NCBI GenBank assembly: GCA_944472135.2
Contig: OX235267.1
Span: 24,305,349 to 24,369,348 of the forward strand
DNA from: Trichobilharzia regenti
Lineage: Eukaryota; Platyhelminthes; Trematoda; Strigeidida; Schistosomatidae
Length of the DNA stretch: 64,000 nt
Direction of reading: 5' to 3'
Of this stretch, positions 1-12,320 are shown piece after piece. How positions within the stretch are numbered: position 1 is the first letter of the stretch; each line of letters starts with the position of its first letter. The notes below the pieces were generated by a model. That model saw nothing but the letters and a program-made list of their open reading frames with translations. It was not told where the DNA came from and did not search any database. A program made the position numbers and the translations under genes.

Positions 1-104
1 CATATTTAACATGTTGTTGAATGTATTTTAACAAAAATGACTGATTCATAACATTTTTGACTGACATTTCAGTCCAGAAAATTCAAGATACAAGTGGGAA
101 GCTA

Positions 105-480
105 GACATTTTCATAACTAATTATAGTTTTCAAGTCTGATCACGGATCGATTTCAGTTGAAGAACCACTGAGAACCTGGGAGTACTGAACAACTGTTTC
201 ATTCTAGTTGGGGACTCCAAAACAGTACGCATGCATGACTGTACCAGGTAACGAACACAACACAGGAGGTCTAGGGTACAAAGTGAGCTTGTCGACTATT
301 CAGCCACTGGGACGGAACTCTATAGCCCATGAGTTCTAACTTCTACCAGTGCACGATTTTCAGCGCCAACACCAGTTAATGTTATCGGCAATTATTTGTC
401 CTTATACTCAACCTGGCAGACCACACTGGTCATGATTTCTTAACAGAACTACAGGCAACTTCGTCCGACAGCTAGTGAAT
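105..480 (-). repeat. SINE-A copy (degenerate)
   Basis: Read on the minus strand this copy has the usual SINE-A order: tRNA-like head, hammerhead-like module, and a part resembling the tail. The stem I halves GTACTG and CAGTAC and the stem III string ACAGTTGT survive, but the CTGATGA core has decayed to TTTTGGA. The copy is old. Its limits are approximate and no target duplication was found. Confidence 0.6.
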
Positions 481-904
481 AGTAAACGTTAGGTTAGTTT
501 TCAGGGGGTTAGTTTTTAGGGATTTATTCATTTCATACTGTCGTGAAATATTCGGTTAGAGTTCTCAGCTAAAATCGAAAATGATTAAAATGAAAATTCC
601 AGAAAAATCCAAAATGTTCTGTTTGTACTAAAGAATCGTGAATAATGGTGAATATTTATTGCTTAGTTGGAGGATCTTGGTGTGGTTGTGTTCCATGAGT
701 TAGGTGGTTTAACTGTAATGCTTTCACTCTTTTTCGAGATAACATTTTCAGTGCCGACTCCAAACAGTTTCACTTGACGAAGATCTCCAGAAACAGAATG
801 ACAGCTTAGCAATTAAAACAACTCGGCTTGGACAATTTAACCATATCAAGGAGTGAGGATAAATTAAACATGTATATTTGATGAATTAAAATCATTTTCC
901 TTTC
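481..904. other. unassigned intergenic DNA
   Basis: AT-rich sequence with no convincing reading frame, RNA gene or repeat match elsewhere in the window. Confidence 0.4.
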
Positions 905-1103
905 TTATTTTTTTGGATTTATTTTTGATTATAACTTGATTCCACACCGTATTTTTGGTAGAAGTATGGAATTTTCAGCATGTGATATCGGTAGCTTAAA
1001 TTCTGCAGGCCGACCATTGATATCAGGTGTGCATAGGCAGGGGATCGAACCTCGGACCATGTGCATGGTCGGCGAGAGTCTTAACCACTGGGCTACAGAC
1101 GCA
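905..1103 (-). repeat. SINE-D copy
   Basis: The minus strand starts with a tRNA-like head (GCGTC-like 5' end, the ACCATGCACATGGT palindrome, box-B-like GGTTCGATCC). It continues into the D tail (GATATCA, then CTGAAAATTCCATAC, then CAAAAATACGGTGTGGAATC) and an A-rich end. At least four other D copies in the window share this structure. The head probably serves as an internal RNA polymerase III promoter, inferred from the box-B motif. Confidence 0.75.
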
Positions 1104-1614
1104 CATTAAAGGGGTGATCTAAGGACCTCCACACTAGCAAAAACTACGCGTCCAACCGAGCCCGATTAGGCATCATTGCAGGCTTCAACACGCCGAAGTG
1201 CAAAGGTCAGCCTCCGCCTGGAGCCAGGGCATTCGCGATCACCCTGGTCCCGGCGATGTCTACTGTTTCACGTTCAGATGTCAATGGGAAGGAGTTCACC
1301 TTTAGTTTTAAGATGTTAGTCTTTGTATAAGGCTGAAGAAATTAATTCTCCTTAAAGAATCTTAGAGCTTCCCACAAACTGAAACGAGATTCTATCATTT
1401 CATATAATCCTTTCATCAAGATTTTGGACAGACAGTGTTTGAAATCTTAAATAAATCAAGTTTTTGCTTTGAATCCTCAGTGGAAATGGAAAAATTACCA
1501 AGACCATTTGCGTAGTCACTTTATTTTTACAACATTGCCAAAGTGATTCTCTAAATTTATTACTTAAATACCCTGTGTCATGCTACTTTAAAGAAAAGTA
1601 GATTACTTAAGATC
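1104..1614. other. unassigned, locally GC-richer segment
   Basis: About 180 bases at 1110-1290 are more GC-rich than the surroundings and contain CGAGCCCGATTAG, also seen in the SINE-C head. This could be a decayed SINE-C relative. The rest shows nothing recognisable. Confidence 0.3.
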
Positions 1615-2240
1615 CCCATTGAGTTATGAAGAAAATAAAATACAGTTCAGTGAAGAAAACTTTCTTTATCGATGAAATGCATGGTACCTGATTATTGAGT
1701 TATAGGAGGGGTGTTACATAACTGATATAATTACTCAGAAGTGGGTTCAAAAGTAAAAGTTATAAACTATGTAATACTCAACAGCACAAAGGAAGAAAGG
1801 GTTAGCAATTTGATAAGGTTAAAGTTGTTATTGATTGAGAAAAAAAGGTACTTAAGTGTCCATTTAACAAGTGTGAAGAGGGTGAGAAAACGTACAATGG
1901 TGAAGTAAAGACTAGGGTAAAATAAGAGACTGGACAAATGTTTACTGTATACAGAGTTAGCAGTTGTATTGATGAGTTGCCAACGCCTCCGCCAATACAC
2001 AAACGCCGAAACCTGAGTTTTTTTGTACCATTTGGTTTCACCTTGTGTATAATCTTAAAATACGACTCTAATGGATCTGCATGATTTGAATTCACCAAGT
2101 GCTCGAGAATTGAGCTAGTAATTGTCTTGCATTGTCGGATAATGTTCAGACATGCATTTGGAAAGTGTGCGCTTTGTGCGGCGAATACAACTAGCTCCAC
2201 ATAAGCAGGTGAATTTATAAACACACATTGAAGTGCCCCA
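1615..2240 (-). pseudogene. Penelope-like element fragment (GIY-YIG end plus 3' region)
   Basis: The minus-strand frame at about 2020-2150 contains SSILEHLVNSNH and then FKIIHKV and LRFRRLCI. This matches the C-terminal part of the other GIY-YIG copies here (9692, 13195, 27930). The sequence then runs through a 3' region to the CGATAAAGAAAG...CTTCACTGAACTG type end, like the terminal motif of the 12.5-15.4 kb copy. The N-terminal GIY-YIG half is decayed and no reverse transcriptase remains, so it is a dead fragment. The family call rests on internal comparison and known Penelope architecture. Confidence 0.6.
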
Positions 2241-2799
2241 AAAAGGGCAGTTTATCCTTCACACATCCATGGATCCTTTTTCAGCCGCAGAAACTGATCC
2301 GTAGCTCGGCGGAAAAGGAGGCTTTTTCTAATTGTGACCTGGATAAGCAGTGATTCTTTCGAATCTCAGCTGCGGTATCACCTTTAAATTCAACGTTCAT
2401 AAATATCAGTTTCTTCAGCACCGTCTGGGTTCTTCAAGTTACCTCAACTGAAATCCGAGTATATCATGCTGACGGGAATCAAATGGCAAAAAGAACAAAT
2501 TTTGCGCCCTCTACTACCACTATCTTGAAACTTAAGTTAATCCACATACTCGCATAAACTGTTACACATGTTTTATATCTCTATATTAAATTTTTTGGAA
2601 TTTTGGTGTTTCTGAAGCATTAATAACCTCGCCTAGTTTACTAGCTTGCTAGTTTTCTAGCCGGTCCGAAGTCCGGGTAAGGAGTGAGTGTTGGGTGTGG
2701 AGATTGCGAACCTACACAACAAAACCAATCAAACTGCTAGAGCAACTTCAAAGCACGAGAAATATATTAGAAATACAAAAAATACAAATAAAACTTAAT
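2241..2799. other. unassigned, possible LINE 5' flank
   Basis: No coding signal. The last 100 bases before 2800 may belong to the 5' untranslated region of the following LINE, but no second full-length copy here allows a boundary to be set. Confidence 0.3.
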
Positions 2800-4912
2800 C
2801 TTCCCTGGAATAGGAGAGGCGAATGACATGGTGGGCTGGCGAAAGCCTTCTGGAAGTCAGTCATCCAATCGATGTGTCTTATATCGAAGGAAGCAAGAGT
2901 AACAATGGGTACTTGGAATGTCCATGCAATGTACGAGACTGGGAAGGCTGCCCAGGTAGCCAAAGAGATGCAAAGATATGACTTAGAAGTGCTGGGCATC
3001 TGCGAAAGCAGATGGAATGGATGGGGATTCACAACATTGTCAACTGGAGAATCACTGATATACTCCGGTCATCCACTCAGACGACAACCGCGAAAACATC
3101 AGAGGAGTGGCCATCGTGATGTCACCAATGGCAGCCAAAGCTCTGATACAGTGGAACCAATATCATTAAGGATCATGACAGCAAGATTTAGCTCAAAAGG
3201 AGGGAAGGTCACAGTCATCCATTGCTAAGCATAATGCTACACACAACTCGGAACAAGAGAAGAAGGCAGATTTTTATGGACAGCTACAATTAGTGATGGA
3301 TAACATCCCGAATGTAGTCATCAAAATCCTTATGGGCGATATGAATGGAAGCCAAACTGGAAGAAGATAATGTAGGAAGAAAACTCATCATGGGTCGAGA
3401 GGCTTTCGGAGAAATGAATGAGAACGGAGAAGTATTCACAGGCTTCTGCGCTTCCAGTGATTTAGTGATCGAAGGGAGCGTGTACAAGTACAAAGATATA
3501 CAAAAAGCAACATGGATTTCGCCTGATGGACACACCACAAACTAGGTAGATTTTATCTCAATGCTGCTCAAGAAAATGAAGACGTAGCCTGCGGGACACA
3601 AAGTCGAAAAACTGAGCAGATGTGGGCTCAGAAAAATAATCCAATTCAAGAGACCTCCAAGGTAAGGCCTAAATCCATGAAAACAAATAGAGACAGACCA
3701 CAATTCAAGTCCAACAATCTGAAACTGAAGGACAAAACTAAAAGGGATGCCTCTACCACAAACCAGATCAGAGCAAACTCGGAGACATTATGTTTCATCA
3801 CTGAGTAAACCTGCATGGAAGGACATCAGAACTAACTCCCTAAAGGTGATTTTCAAGGAAAAGTGTACAGCTGTCCTAGGAAGAAAGAAGAGACAAAATA
3901 AGGAATGTCTCTCAACGGATACCTGGAAGCTAATCAAGGAGAGCAGGATGGTGAGAGAGAAGATGACTCAATACAAAGATGGACAACAGAAGCAGAAGCT
4001 AATTCATGAATAAAGAAGTGAAGAAGAGTCCTAGGAAAGACAAAAGACAATTCCACGACACGTTGGTAACTGGGGCAGAGCAGGAAGGCCGTAGGTAAAA
4101 GAGACCCCAGAGTGACTTGATATGGTTATGAGCAATAATTTGTGTTCAAAACGTCACAAATTAATATTACTGTACAACACTCTGTGATTTATAAAAATAA
4201 AATCTTATATATTATGGAGAGACCTCACAACATTTGATAATATAACCAGGTCTCTATGCTGGAAGAGATCAACGTACGTGAAACCTATGAAAGATACCCA
4301 AGGGAACCTAATTACCGAAGAGGAGGAAAAAAGGTAAAATACGCCTTCATCAATCCGAAGTCAGTTTGAAAATCTTCGCCACTCCGTCTCAGAATAAACA
4401 ACATGATTCAGATTTGCAACAAAAATGTGAAGTCAATCAGTCAGTTTTTTTATTAGGGTCAGAAACGCCCACTGCTCGTCTCTCACCAAAAGCATATCCA
4501 ACACGCCACTAATGACGTCTGTCAACACCTGTCTTCGTTACCTCCATACTGAAGATCAAATGACCAGTCGGTCAGAAAGAATTAACAAGAAGAAACTCTG
4601 ACTGACAACAAATTAACACCATGAGTCGACTGTCCAACAAATATGTAGGAGGAAGTGGATATGGATCGGGGACACGTTGAGGAGGCACATGTCGAATGAC
4701 ACCACGCGCAATGAAGTCTATCGGTCGAATGGAATCCAGATGGGTGACGATGAACGGGTCATCCGAGTGTGACACGGAGTAGATAGTGAGAGGAGGAGAT
4801 GAGAGATGATGGGCGATCGTGTACCTAGTTGAATAGGACATCGCCAAATAGAACAAAGTGGAGATATGTTGCTGAAGTTGTATATTCCACTGGGAACCCA
4901 AGGGAATTCCTA
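2800..4912 (+). mobile_element. RTE/SR2-like LINE, internally deleted
   Basis: The left part (2872-4100) encodes a broken APE-type endonuclease. The right part (about 4440-4912) is the C-terminal and 3' end, shown by CAGTCGGTCAGAAAGAATTAAC and the terminus TTCCACTGGGAACCCAAGGG. That terminus is shared with copies ending at 29853 (same strand) and near 50470 and 58852 (opposite strand). The reverse transcriptase that should lie between is absent, leaving EN joined to the 3' end within 2.1 kb. Non-autonomous and dead as protein, but it retains both element ends. RTE clade is inferred from the EN and RT sequences; CR1-like is less likely. Confidence 0.75.
2872..4100 (+). pseudogene. LINE APE-type endonuclease, broken
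   Basis: AP-endonuclease-like nickase of a non-LTR retrotransposon, which would cut target DNA to prime reverse transcription. Visible motifs are TWNVHAMYETGKAAQVAKEM, then LEVLGICESRWNG with the catalytic glutamate, then LIYSGH, then ILMGDMNGS in another frame, then TWISPDGHTTN. Frames change near 3110, 3230, 3345 and 3545 and stops follow. The last readable part (about 3810-4070) resembles the linker between EN and RT, rich in basic residues. The pieces in three frames are parts of one ancestral frame, not separate genes. Confidence 0.8.
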
Positions 4913-4980
4913 CTTTTCACTTGTGTCCGTGACAGTCTCTAAGTACTGAATCCAAATAGCTCAAAAACCCAAATAACTTA

Positions 4981-4982
<2 letters not shown>

Positions 4983-5011
<29 letters not shown>
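4983..5011. repeat. (TA)n microsatellite
   Basis: About 14 uninterrupted TA units, just after the LINE 3' end. Confidence 0.95.
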
Positions 5012-7225
5012 CTCATTTCTCACCGTGATTAAACCAGTAGTCAACCACTTTCCAATGCATCACCTTCTCATTGTAATCTAACCACTTTAGGCTTTAAACT
5101 AGCTTAACTTCAATGCAGGTAGAAATTTACATTTGAAGAAGACCAACAATAATTGAACATATTCACTATATGTGACAGTCACTTCAGTAGGCAAGGTTGT
5201 GTGAAATTCATTTCTTACCTGGCAACCCTTTTCAAATGGTTCATAATCTCTTGACATTATCCACATACTTCCAGTACCCCTATTTCACGAATACAAATCA
5301 ATACAGAATAAACTACTGCTTAGTATATTTTTATGCTTTGCTTGGTAGCTGGATGGCAGAAAAACTTAAAATTTTAGCCAAAGACAAACAGTCCTTTTGT
5401 ATATTCAGGATTCTTTTTCTCCATTTCAAAAGCTCTGAAGAATAAATTGAAACACTTTACTTATATCGAAGATTCAAAAAATAATATTGAGTTATCCACT
5501 AAAAAAACCGTTTTCTTTTTAGTCAATTTACATCAGTGTAAACGTAAATGTAACGTCATTTGCAAATTTCAAGAAAAATTATAACTTTAGAATAAAAAAA
5601 CAAAAATTTCACATTAAGATTAGATTACCACAGTTACTTATGTTGGGTTTCTTGTGTGTCATTACGACAAACAAAATGAAATGCCAGGTGAAAACATCAC
5701 TTCAGTGAATGATCATTCAAGGTCATAGCACAAACGTTTGAAAGTTTCTCAAGGTCACATGTGTGAGTGTGTGTGCACTGTAGGCAGTTGAATCATTAAA
5801 ACACATCACACTGCCAATACCATAGATACATCACTGATTATTCATAAACTATATACTTGGTGTGTCACAATCCCAGTTCTGTACACACGCTTTCACTTCG
5901 TGATTTGTTTTAGTTATATTCCTTAAAAAAAATTATTGAACATTGAAAATAATTCAAATAGTCATTACTGGTGTACTTGGGGTATAGAAATTAATTCAAT
6001 CTATGCGCATTACTATTAGGTATGATTGTTTGTAGACACACGTATAAAAAGAATTTGAATCATATATGCATCATTATAAAATTCATCATAAATGTTATGC
6101 ACAATTCACGTCAAAATGATGATAATTGACCTTTGTCCATAAAATAATCCTATTCATACAACTTAGATTATTACTAATATTAGTTACAACAATATACGAT
6201 CATGCATCCTATGCGTGTTCATGCTAATTAATTAATTTTTAAGGTATTCTGTTCACTTAGGTTGTTTTAATTATTTCACTCTAGTCTCATGAGTGTACAC
6301 ACCCACTTGTTTAAAAAGTATTATTAGTAGTGGTAAATAAATGTCTTATCTGAGACAGATTACAGTTGGAAATTTTGTCTCTTTTTGATATGATTATGAG
6401 CAATAACTTTTCATCGACAATTTCTCAATTCTATTCATTAAAAAAACTGGTAAAGTTGCCATGGTTTACGATATCTGAAACCATAAAAGTGAACACCAAT
6501 CCCTTTGACAAAATAACAGAAGTATTGAAGGTAATAAAGTTACTTAGAGCTGTGAAAGTAACAGGACGACGATAAAATCGGTTACACAAATTGAAAACAT
6601 TCCTTTCCCGAAGTAAATTGTAGGAAAAAGCAGTATTCATTTAGTGAAACGTCGGTTAGAGAAAACAATTAAACGCACCCATTATGCAGCCGATATGTTG
6701 GTTATAAACACAACAGTGGGGGGATAGTGAAAGCAGCAGACAAACAGCGATAAAAGATTATAGCTACATCACTTTACACGTGTTTGTGGAAGGCAATACA
6801 CTGGAAATACAGAAAGGTGTTGAGTAGACCGCGTTGCCGAACACTGTCCCCAATAGATTTTTAGTACTCATGATGGCATCTCAAGGAGCTGGATCATACG
6901 ATATTTATTGGACTGTGATTATACAGTGACTCTGAGTAAAAGCTTTATAGCTATTAATAAGTAAGGTAATAAATAAGCACTTGGTTTTACTGAAGCCTAC
7001 ACAATCATATTGAAGAATCCGGATCCATGTATACAAAAAAAGACAGTAGTTAACTTAAATCGTACTTTTATAGTTTTTCTTCCCTTTTCTTTTTAAAATG
7101 ATTTTTGCATTATTATTATTTTATCTGACATACTGTTAGCTTTCTATGGTTATGTGAAAACCGAAAATCATAGTTGAGTATTAAACTTAATGACGAGTGT
7201 TCAAACTACCTTATGAATTAAGTTC
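5012..7225. other. unassigned AT-rich intergenic DNA
   Basis: Short open frames only, none with recognisable domains or splice context. No repeat of the families described here was recognised. Confidence 0.4.
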
Positions 7226-7445
7226 TGACATGATAAAATCTCGATTGGATGATGGTGACTAGCAGTGGAATATAGGATGCGCATTTAGTCCCATTTGAGA
7301 CTTGTCATCCGGATGTGCCTGCATCCCCCAGTGTGTGCTGGTGTTCCCTCCAATGCTCGAATTCAGTGTCCATAGTCTCAAATTCCAAAGCGTTATCTTT
7401 GAGACCACTTGGGCCACGACAGCCGTATCTTGTTCAGTGGGTCTT
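7226..7445 (-). repeat. SINE-B (alpha-type hammerhead SINE) copy
   Basis: On the minus strand a tRNA-like head (GTGGCCCAAGTGGT, then an AATTCGAGC box-B remnant) is followed by GGATGCAGGCACATCC and a hammerhead-like module, ending in ATTCCACTGCTAGTCAC. The order is the same in the copies at 32505 and 42475. The family resembles the S. mansoni alpha repeats, which are known to encode hammerhead ribozymes. Confidence 0.7.
7270..7314 (-). ncRNA. degenerate hammerhead ribozyme (SINE-B)
   Basis: Minus-strand order: ATCCGG, ATGACAA (for CTGATGA), stem II GTCTC...GGGAC, TAA (for GAA), the self-complementary stem III ATGCGCAT, then C and CTATAT. Stem II and the stem III palindrome are intact. The core carries several substitutions and stem I pairs poorly, so self-cleavage is not expected. 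Confidence 0.55.
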
Positions 7446-7849
7446 TTTAATACCAGTAGTGTTCAAAGCAATTTGATCTGGCAGTCTAATAGACGGCATA
7501 TTGTGATCTGAATAATTTCGGTTTCCAAAAGAAACTGGTGAAATTTCGCCTCTAGCTGTGTAAGTTGTGAATTTAAATTAAGATGATCATGATCAAGTGA
7601 ATTAATTTCATGAAATCACTAGACTACTAACAAGTAGCATGAAAATGTTAGTGTGTTTTTACTTGCTGCTGTTAGTATTGTAGTAACCAGAGACAAATTG
7701 GAACGGCGTTTATGTGTCTTATTCTCTGTTAGATTACTTATTTACCAAAAGCTTGAGTGACAGAGACACTAAATTTGAGAAACTCCTGCGTGGGACGATA
7801 TATCTAGTAGTCCCATTCTCTACCCTAGAACTTATTTGTTTATTAATTC
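7446..7849. other. unassigned intergenic DNA
   Basis: No gene, RNA or recognised repeat. Confidence 0.35.
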
Positions 7850-8345
7850 CCCTAGGTTCCTAGTGCAGCATAGGGTTTTAGATTCTGTTAGCGACATCAT
7901 GATAACTGCTTCTTCATTGTACTCGTAATTGTCGTCTATGTAGTCGGAGTAGGTTGCTTACTGTTCACTTATCAATTTGAAGAGTCCATTTCTATGCCAT
8001 TCGTTGTCGAAAGTTCCCAGCGCTACTTCTCATTTCTTTGATAACCTGAGCAGCCTTCCTGGCTAGCTTAGAATACTGTACGAACATTCCATGTCCAAAT
8101 GCCTATTTCTACTTTCATCGAGGGTAAACACACCAGCTAACTGTCTTTTTGAAGGTTTCCATCAGTCAGCGTCATTCTGTCTCTCCAATTACAGTAAAGA
8201 AGAATTTCGTTTTTGATATTATTTCTGTATTTTAGAGTCTCTATAAGGAATGCATTGATTTTCTGAGATAAGGTCACTATCTCCATGCCCGAACCTCCCT
8301 CTTTTTCGAGGTCTGAATCGAGTTGTAAACTAGGCGAGGTCAACC
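7850..8345 (-). mobile_element. LINE remnant, EN joined to 3' tail
   Basis: The plus strand at about 7852-7880 matches the reverse of the LINE 3' end (CCTAGGTTCCTAGTG...CATAGGG). Only 160-240 bases further, the minus strand reads a decayed EN start (GGACATGGAATGTTCGTAC, then GAAGGCTGCTCAGGTTAT), equivalent to the TWNVHAMYETGKAAQV region at 2900. Nearly the whole coding region is therefore missing. This is a second internally deleted LINE and more extreme than the one at 2800. Confidence 0.6.
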
Positions 8346-8861
8346 TCTAACTAGAAACTTCAAATCCAATGTGGTAGATTTTTGTTTCCGGTTTAAAAAC
8401 AACAGATATGGTTTAAGAAACAATCAGAAAACTCTTAACAGATGATAAATCAGACTTTAAGGAACTTGACAAGAGAAAAGCAATAGTTATTTCTCATAAG
8501 TGCGTCAATAAAGGGGGATGAGTGATATCCTGACTAAGAGAGGAAGATGTTAGAAACTTGGAGAACATAGAGGTTTAAATGAACTAACTGACGTTATTTG
8601 GAGGCAACTTAAAGAAGAAATAGTAATTTCATCAACTTTGTATGAAACAGTCACGCTGGAAAGTAACCACTTATCAAGATCACAGAGTGCATCCAAAGTA
8701 TATGAATCATCGGTACTGTAAACAACTAAGAATGACATGCCGTTTCCTGCATAATCTTGAGAAATAATTGTCCACTATTTTGAAAACACACATAAATAGT
8801 GAGATACAACATCAAGGATGTCTTTTTTGATTCATAATTCGCGCTACACCGTGAATCGGCA
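8346..8861. other. unassigned intergenic DNA
   Basis: No recognisable feature. Confidence 0.35.
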
Positions 8862-9105
8862 GAAGTTAGAATTCAAGGACCATTGGATCGGGTCCCAGTG
8901 GCTCAATGGTCTACGAGCTCGCCTCGTAATCAGAAGGTCTTGGGTTTGAACTCCGGTGGATGCGTACTGATGAGGAGTCCCCAACCAGGACGAAATAGAT
9001 GTCCAGTACTCCCAGGTTTTCCAGTGGTTCTCTAACTGATGTCAGCTCATGGTGAAATCCTCCATGCAATCAAACAAAATCCCTACAAAACCAATACTTG
9101 AAAAT
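8862..9105 (+). repeat. SINE-A copy, well preserved
   Basis: Box-A-like TGGCTCAATGGTCTACGAG and box-B-like GGTTTGAACTCC form a tRNA-like head. A hammerhead-like module, TTCTCTAACTGATGTCAG and a tail ending CAATACTTGAAAA follow. This is one of the best plus-strand references for the family. The element probably depends on a LINE for mobility, an inference from SINE biology. Confidence 0.8.
8964..9009 (+). ncRNA. hammerhead-like ribozyme module (SINE-A)
   Basis: Order: stem I GTACTG, core ATGAGGA, stem II GTCC...GGAC, GAA, stem III ATAGATGT, C, stem I CAGTAC. Stems I and II pair fully. The core has two differences from CTGATGA, but other copies differ elsewhere (CTGAGGA at 20347-20392, CTGCTGA at 24755-24800), which points to a CTGATGA ancestor. 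Probably inactive in this copy. Confidence 0.55.
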
Positions 9106-9691
9106 CATAGATGAAACTAAAAATGTTTAAATTAAGGATGAAACCATTTCCTTAGAGGTATTCTTTCTCCTTGCCAATGGTCATTCGGATATGTGAACAG
9201 ATGGAGGTAACACCTATAAATATTAGGATTCTATTAGATATCTTTAAGGTATAACTGCTTCAGTGTACTTTGAATGTCTATTTTAGATTCAGTGGGGAAC
9301 TGTTTCGTCTTTAGACTTTGATAGCAAACATTTATCGTTAATTATCTTCAAAATCGCTTATACTATAGTGATTAGCTGTGAATATAAACTATGAAATATT
9401 ACATCTTGACAATTTAATTTTCTGCTGAATGCAGCATCATATACGCATTTACTTCGAATTGAAACCATCCAGACTTCGAATTTAGACATCGTTAATCCCA
9501 AAACAAATTGTTTGATTATTACTATTTGATTTATTGAGTCCGCGTTACAAAATATTACTGTGTTCTTGTGTGATATTTAAAGTTACATGAAGTAACCCAC
9601 ACAAGAACTACAGAGCTCCAACACAATATTATGGAAGCATACATTTTTCATTAGTGTAATTAAAAGTATAACTGAGTCGTCAGCTTCTGCG
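9106..9691. other. unassigned intergenic DNA
   Basis: No recognisable feature. Confidence 0.35.
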
Positions 9692-10240
9692 TGTATTTAT
9701 CAGTTTGACTGCTCCTGTGGAGCCAGTTACAGAGGCCGTACACTTAGGCGTGTTTATATTTGGATTTCCGAACATCATCCTGCGTGGTTAAGTAAAGGAC
9801 AAACAAATTCCATTCATCGCTCTATCCCATCTCATCTTTCGGATACAGAATTCAAGATTGATGTTAACGAAGCTTTCAAAGCCATTTACCGCATACCAAC
9901 TAATCTTAACTTCACCTTAAGAGTTCACTTAATACATATTTCTGAGGCCGTTGGTATATATATTATGAAACCTAACTTATGTATCCAAAAATAGTTAGTT
10001 CAAACACTGTCCTTACCTTGGCCATCAAGGCTCTAATGATCCTCAACTAATTGGGGGAATTTCCTTAATTACACTTGATGTTCTATTTGCTATCATATTT
10101 TTATACCTATTGTAATTTATGAATCTTCAGTGAACTGTAATTCCACTGATCTTAACCAAGCGATAGTGTATTGATAATGACGACTATTCTAAAAGTTGTC
10201 GAAAAGGATATTCTTTCTTTGCTCAATATTTTTCTAAATG
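9692..10240 (+). pseudogene. Penelope-like element, GIY-YIG end and 3' region
   Basis: The frame from 9695 reads VYQFDCSCGASYRGRTLRR, then ISEHHPAWLSKGQ, then IPSHLSDTEFKID and ISEAVGIYIMKPNLCIQK. This is the C-terminal GIY-YIG-type endonuclease domain of Penelope-like retroelements; the CSCGASYxGRTxRR core and following EH are visible. It is open for about 100 codons but lacks a start and the reverse transcriptase, so it is a 5'-truncated copy. The 3' region ends near GTCGAAAAGGATATTCTTTC, matching the terminal motif of the 15.39-kb copy. Confidence 0.75.
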
Positions 10241-10484
10241 TCTCAATAAATATTTTCGTTATTTTTTTTCACTTGGCGAATTTTTGAAGGAAGCTGAATG
10301 ACTTAATGGTCCTGCAGATGATGTTAGCTGTTGTCGAAAAGCTACGATGGAAACAGTCTCCTGATTTGGAAGATTATATAAATAAAAACGACTGAATTTA
10401 TTATAAGAATGAAAATTAACAAAATCAAGAATTTTTATCTTTCCATAGAAAACCCTTATTATTATTCTCTCGGGTTTTGAGTTT
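10241..10484. other. unassigned intergenic DNA
   Basis: No recognisable feature between the PLE end and the LINE 3' fragment. Confidence 0.3.
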
Positions 10485-11175
10485 AACATAGAACTTCAGC
10501 AACTCATTGCTGTTTCATCCTGTTCTTTGAAGTTCTCTGTAACTTCATGATTGTTCATGAGCTCTCATCTCCTCCTCATATGACATCCTCTATGTGAAAG
10601 CCTAACTTGTCGTACCTCATTTAGTTTGCAGTCGAAGGACTGGTACGCGATGTCAGTCAGCAGTTTCCTCAGTGTATGTCCGATCTATCTCTATTTTCTT
10701 CGACACATTTGTTGAACAATAGATTTTTACAAGGTGAAAGGGTTTCGATGTTTATACAAACTACACTGTTCCCCAAGCTAATTTCTTATCCTCCAACTCA
10801 TACAGTACCTGTCCTGCTTAGACCAAAGTCAAATCAAATTGCTAGATCGATCGTCCAAAATAAGAGATATTTTTTGGGATCACAGTCATACCGCGATGAT
10901 GATAGCTTAGCTAGCTAAGAATCATGCAAAAACAACCGAACATAACACAACATCCGGCTAAATGGCATGATGCTTGACCACGAATCTTCAGCTTAAAGAT
11001 TCAACTTAAACTTTAAAGGTCAACATCCCATGCTCAGTAAAGAATGCTGTAGTATAATAATTTTGGGCAAATTATTTGCCTCCACAGGTCCTTGACTGGT
11101 TCATTCCGAGTTCCATGCTGCTTATATTTTCTGGCCAGCTATCCGATATGCAGTATTCAGCTAACGAAGGCAGCT
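10485..11175 (-). mobile_element. LINE 3' fragment, interrupted
   Basis: Positions 10488-10740 match the reverse of the LINE C-terminal and 3' region (CATAGAACTTCAGC, then CATCTCCTCCTCATATGACA, then TCTTCGACACATTTGTTG). The following LINE segment (TTCTGGCCAGCTATCCGAT) reappears only at about 11125. The 340 bases between (10745-11085) are unrelated and probably inserted; I do not recognise them. Position 10689-10710 shows the uninterrupted form of the site hit by a SINE at 22867. Confidence 0.6.
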
Positions 11176-12320
11176 ATTGAAAAAAAAACATCAAAATGAC
11201 ATGCATATTATCTGAAAACGCAAAAATTCGAAATTCTGTTGATTCGGGAGACAATGGAATCATTCATTACTCAGAAGAAAGTGATTATAACCATTAGAAA
11301 AACTACCAATATATATATGTTAGAAAAAATGATATAAAGGTATAAATCCATCAAAATTATTGATACACACAGATTAAAGGTTGCGACAAATACAAGTTAA
11401 CTAAGGTTATTTTAACAAAAATCTCAGATCAAAATAAAATTTACTACGGTTTCTTGGACGACAAAGTATACTTAAGCCCTTTACAGTAAAAGATTAATTC
11501 AGGGAATCAGTAATTACTTCCAAAGACTCCATTATGAGGTTGCGCAGTCGTATTCTGAGGCGGTATAACTTCAACCATTTCTTTCTTCAGTAATCTCTAT
11601 TTATATTTCATATATCTAAAAACTGATTATTCTGCCTACATCCTCATTGTATTGTTTTGAATAGGCAATTTTTGTGACAATAAATGAATCTGCACTGAAT
11701 ATATACAGTCAACTGCACACTCAGTTAATAAAGTGCTTGGAATTCATTCATCTTTGTCGAATCAGTCTTGATTCTACTAATTCTCAGCGTTTATTAGACA
11801 GAATATTTTGTTCTTTCCACCATTCGACAGTCAAAGAAGCAGCGGATTCCTCCGAGTCAGCTTGTGAACAACTATGCAACTTACAGTTTAATAAACTTAG
11901 TACATTATTCATACTACTATCAGGTTAATAAGGAGTTAAGAGGTTTGTCGTAAAATAAACGGAGAAATAAGTCAATTGCTAATTTAGGCCTAATAAAATT
12001 GATTCATTATTCTAGAAGTAATCTGAATTGTTCATTTTACGATTTTATAGCCATTTTATTCACCAAGATCTTCACTATTTTGCGAGATTTGGGAAATAAA
12101 ACTTTGCTTACTGTTACAATTACATGTTTGAAAATAGGAAAATAAAGATTTCACCTGAAAATGGACGTTTAAGAACATGCAAGGCATTGGCAGCTATAAA
12201 AACTTGTCGATATTCTAGATATATGTTAATTCTGTTTAATGCTGCGTTCTCTGTCAGCTGAGAAAGCTGTTGAAATCTCCATTTCACTTCATCGATATTA
12301 AAGGCGAAATCCTTTGGAAT
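11176..12320. other. unassigned intergenic DNA
   Basis: An 84-codon open frame at 11674-11928 has no recognised domain or splice context. Nothing else seen. Confidence 0.35.

Noticed and set aside
1802..2224. 140-codon minus-strand frame as an independent gene
   Set aside because: Its middle matches the GIY-YIG end of Penelope copies; the remainder is 3' region read by chance.
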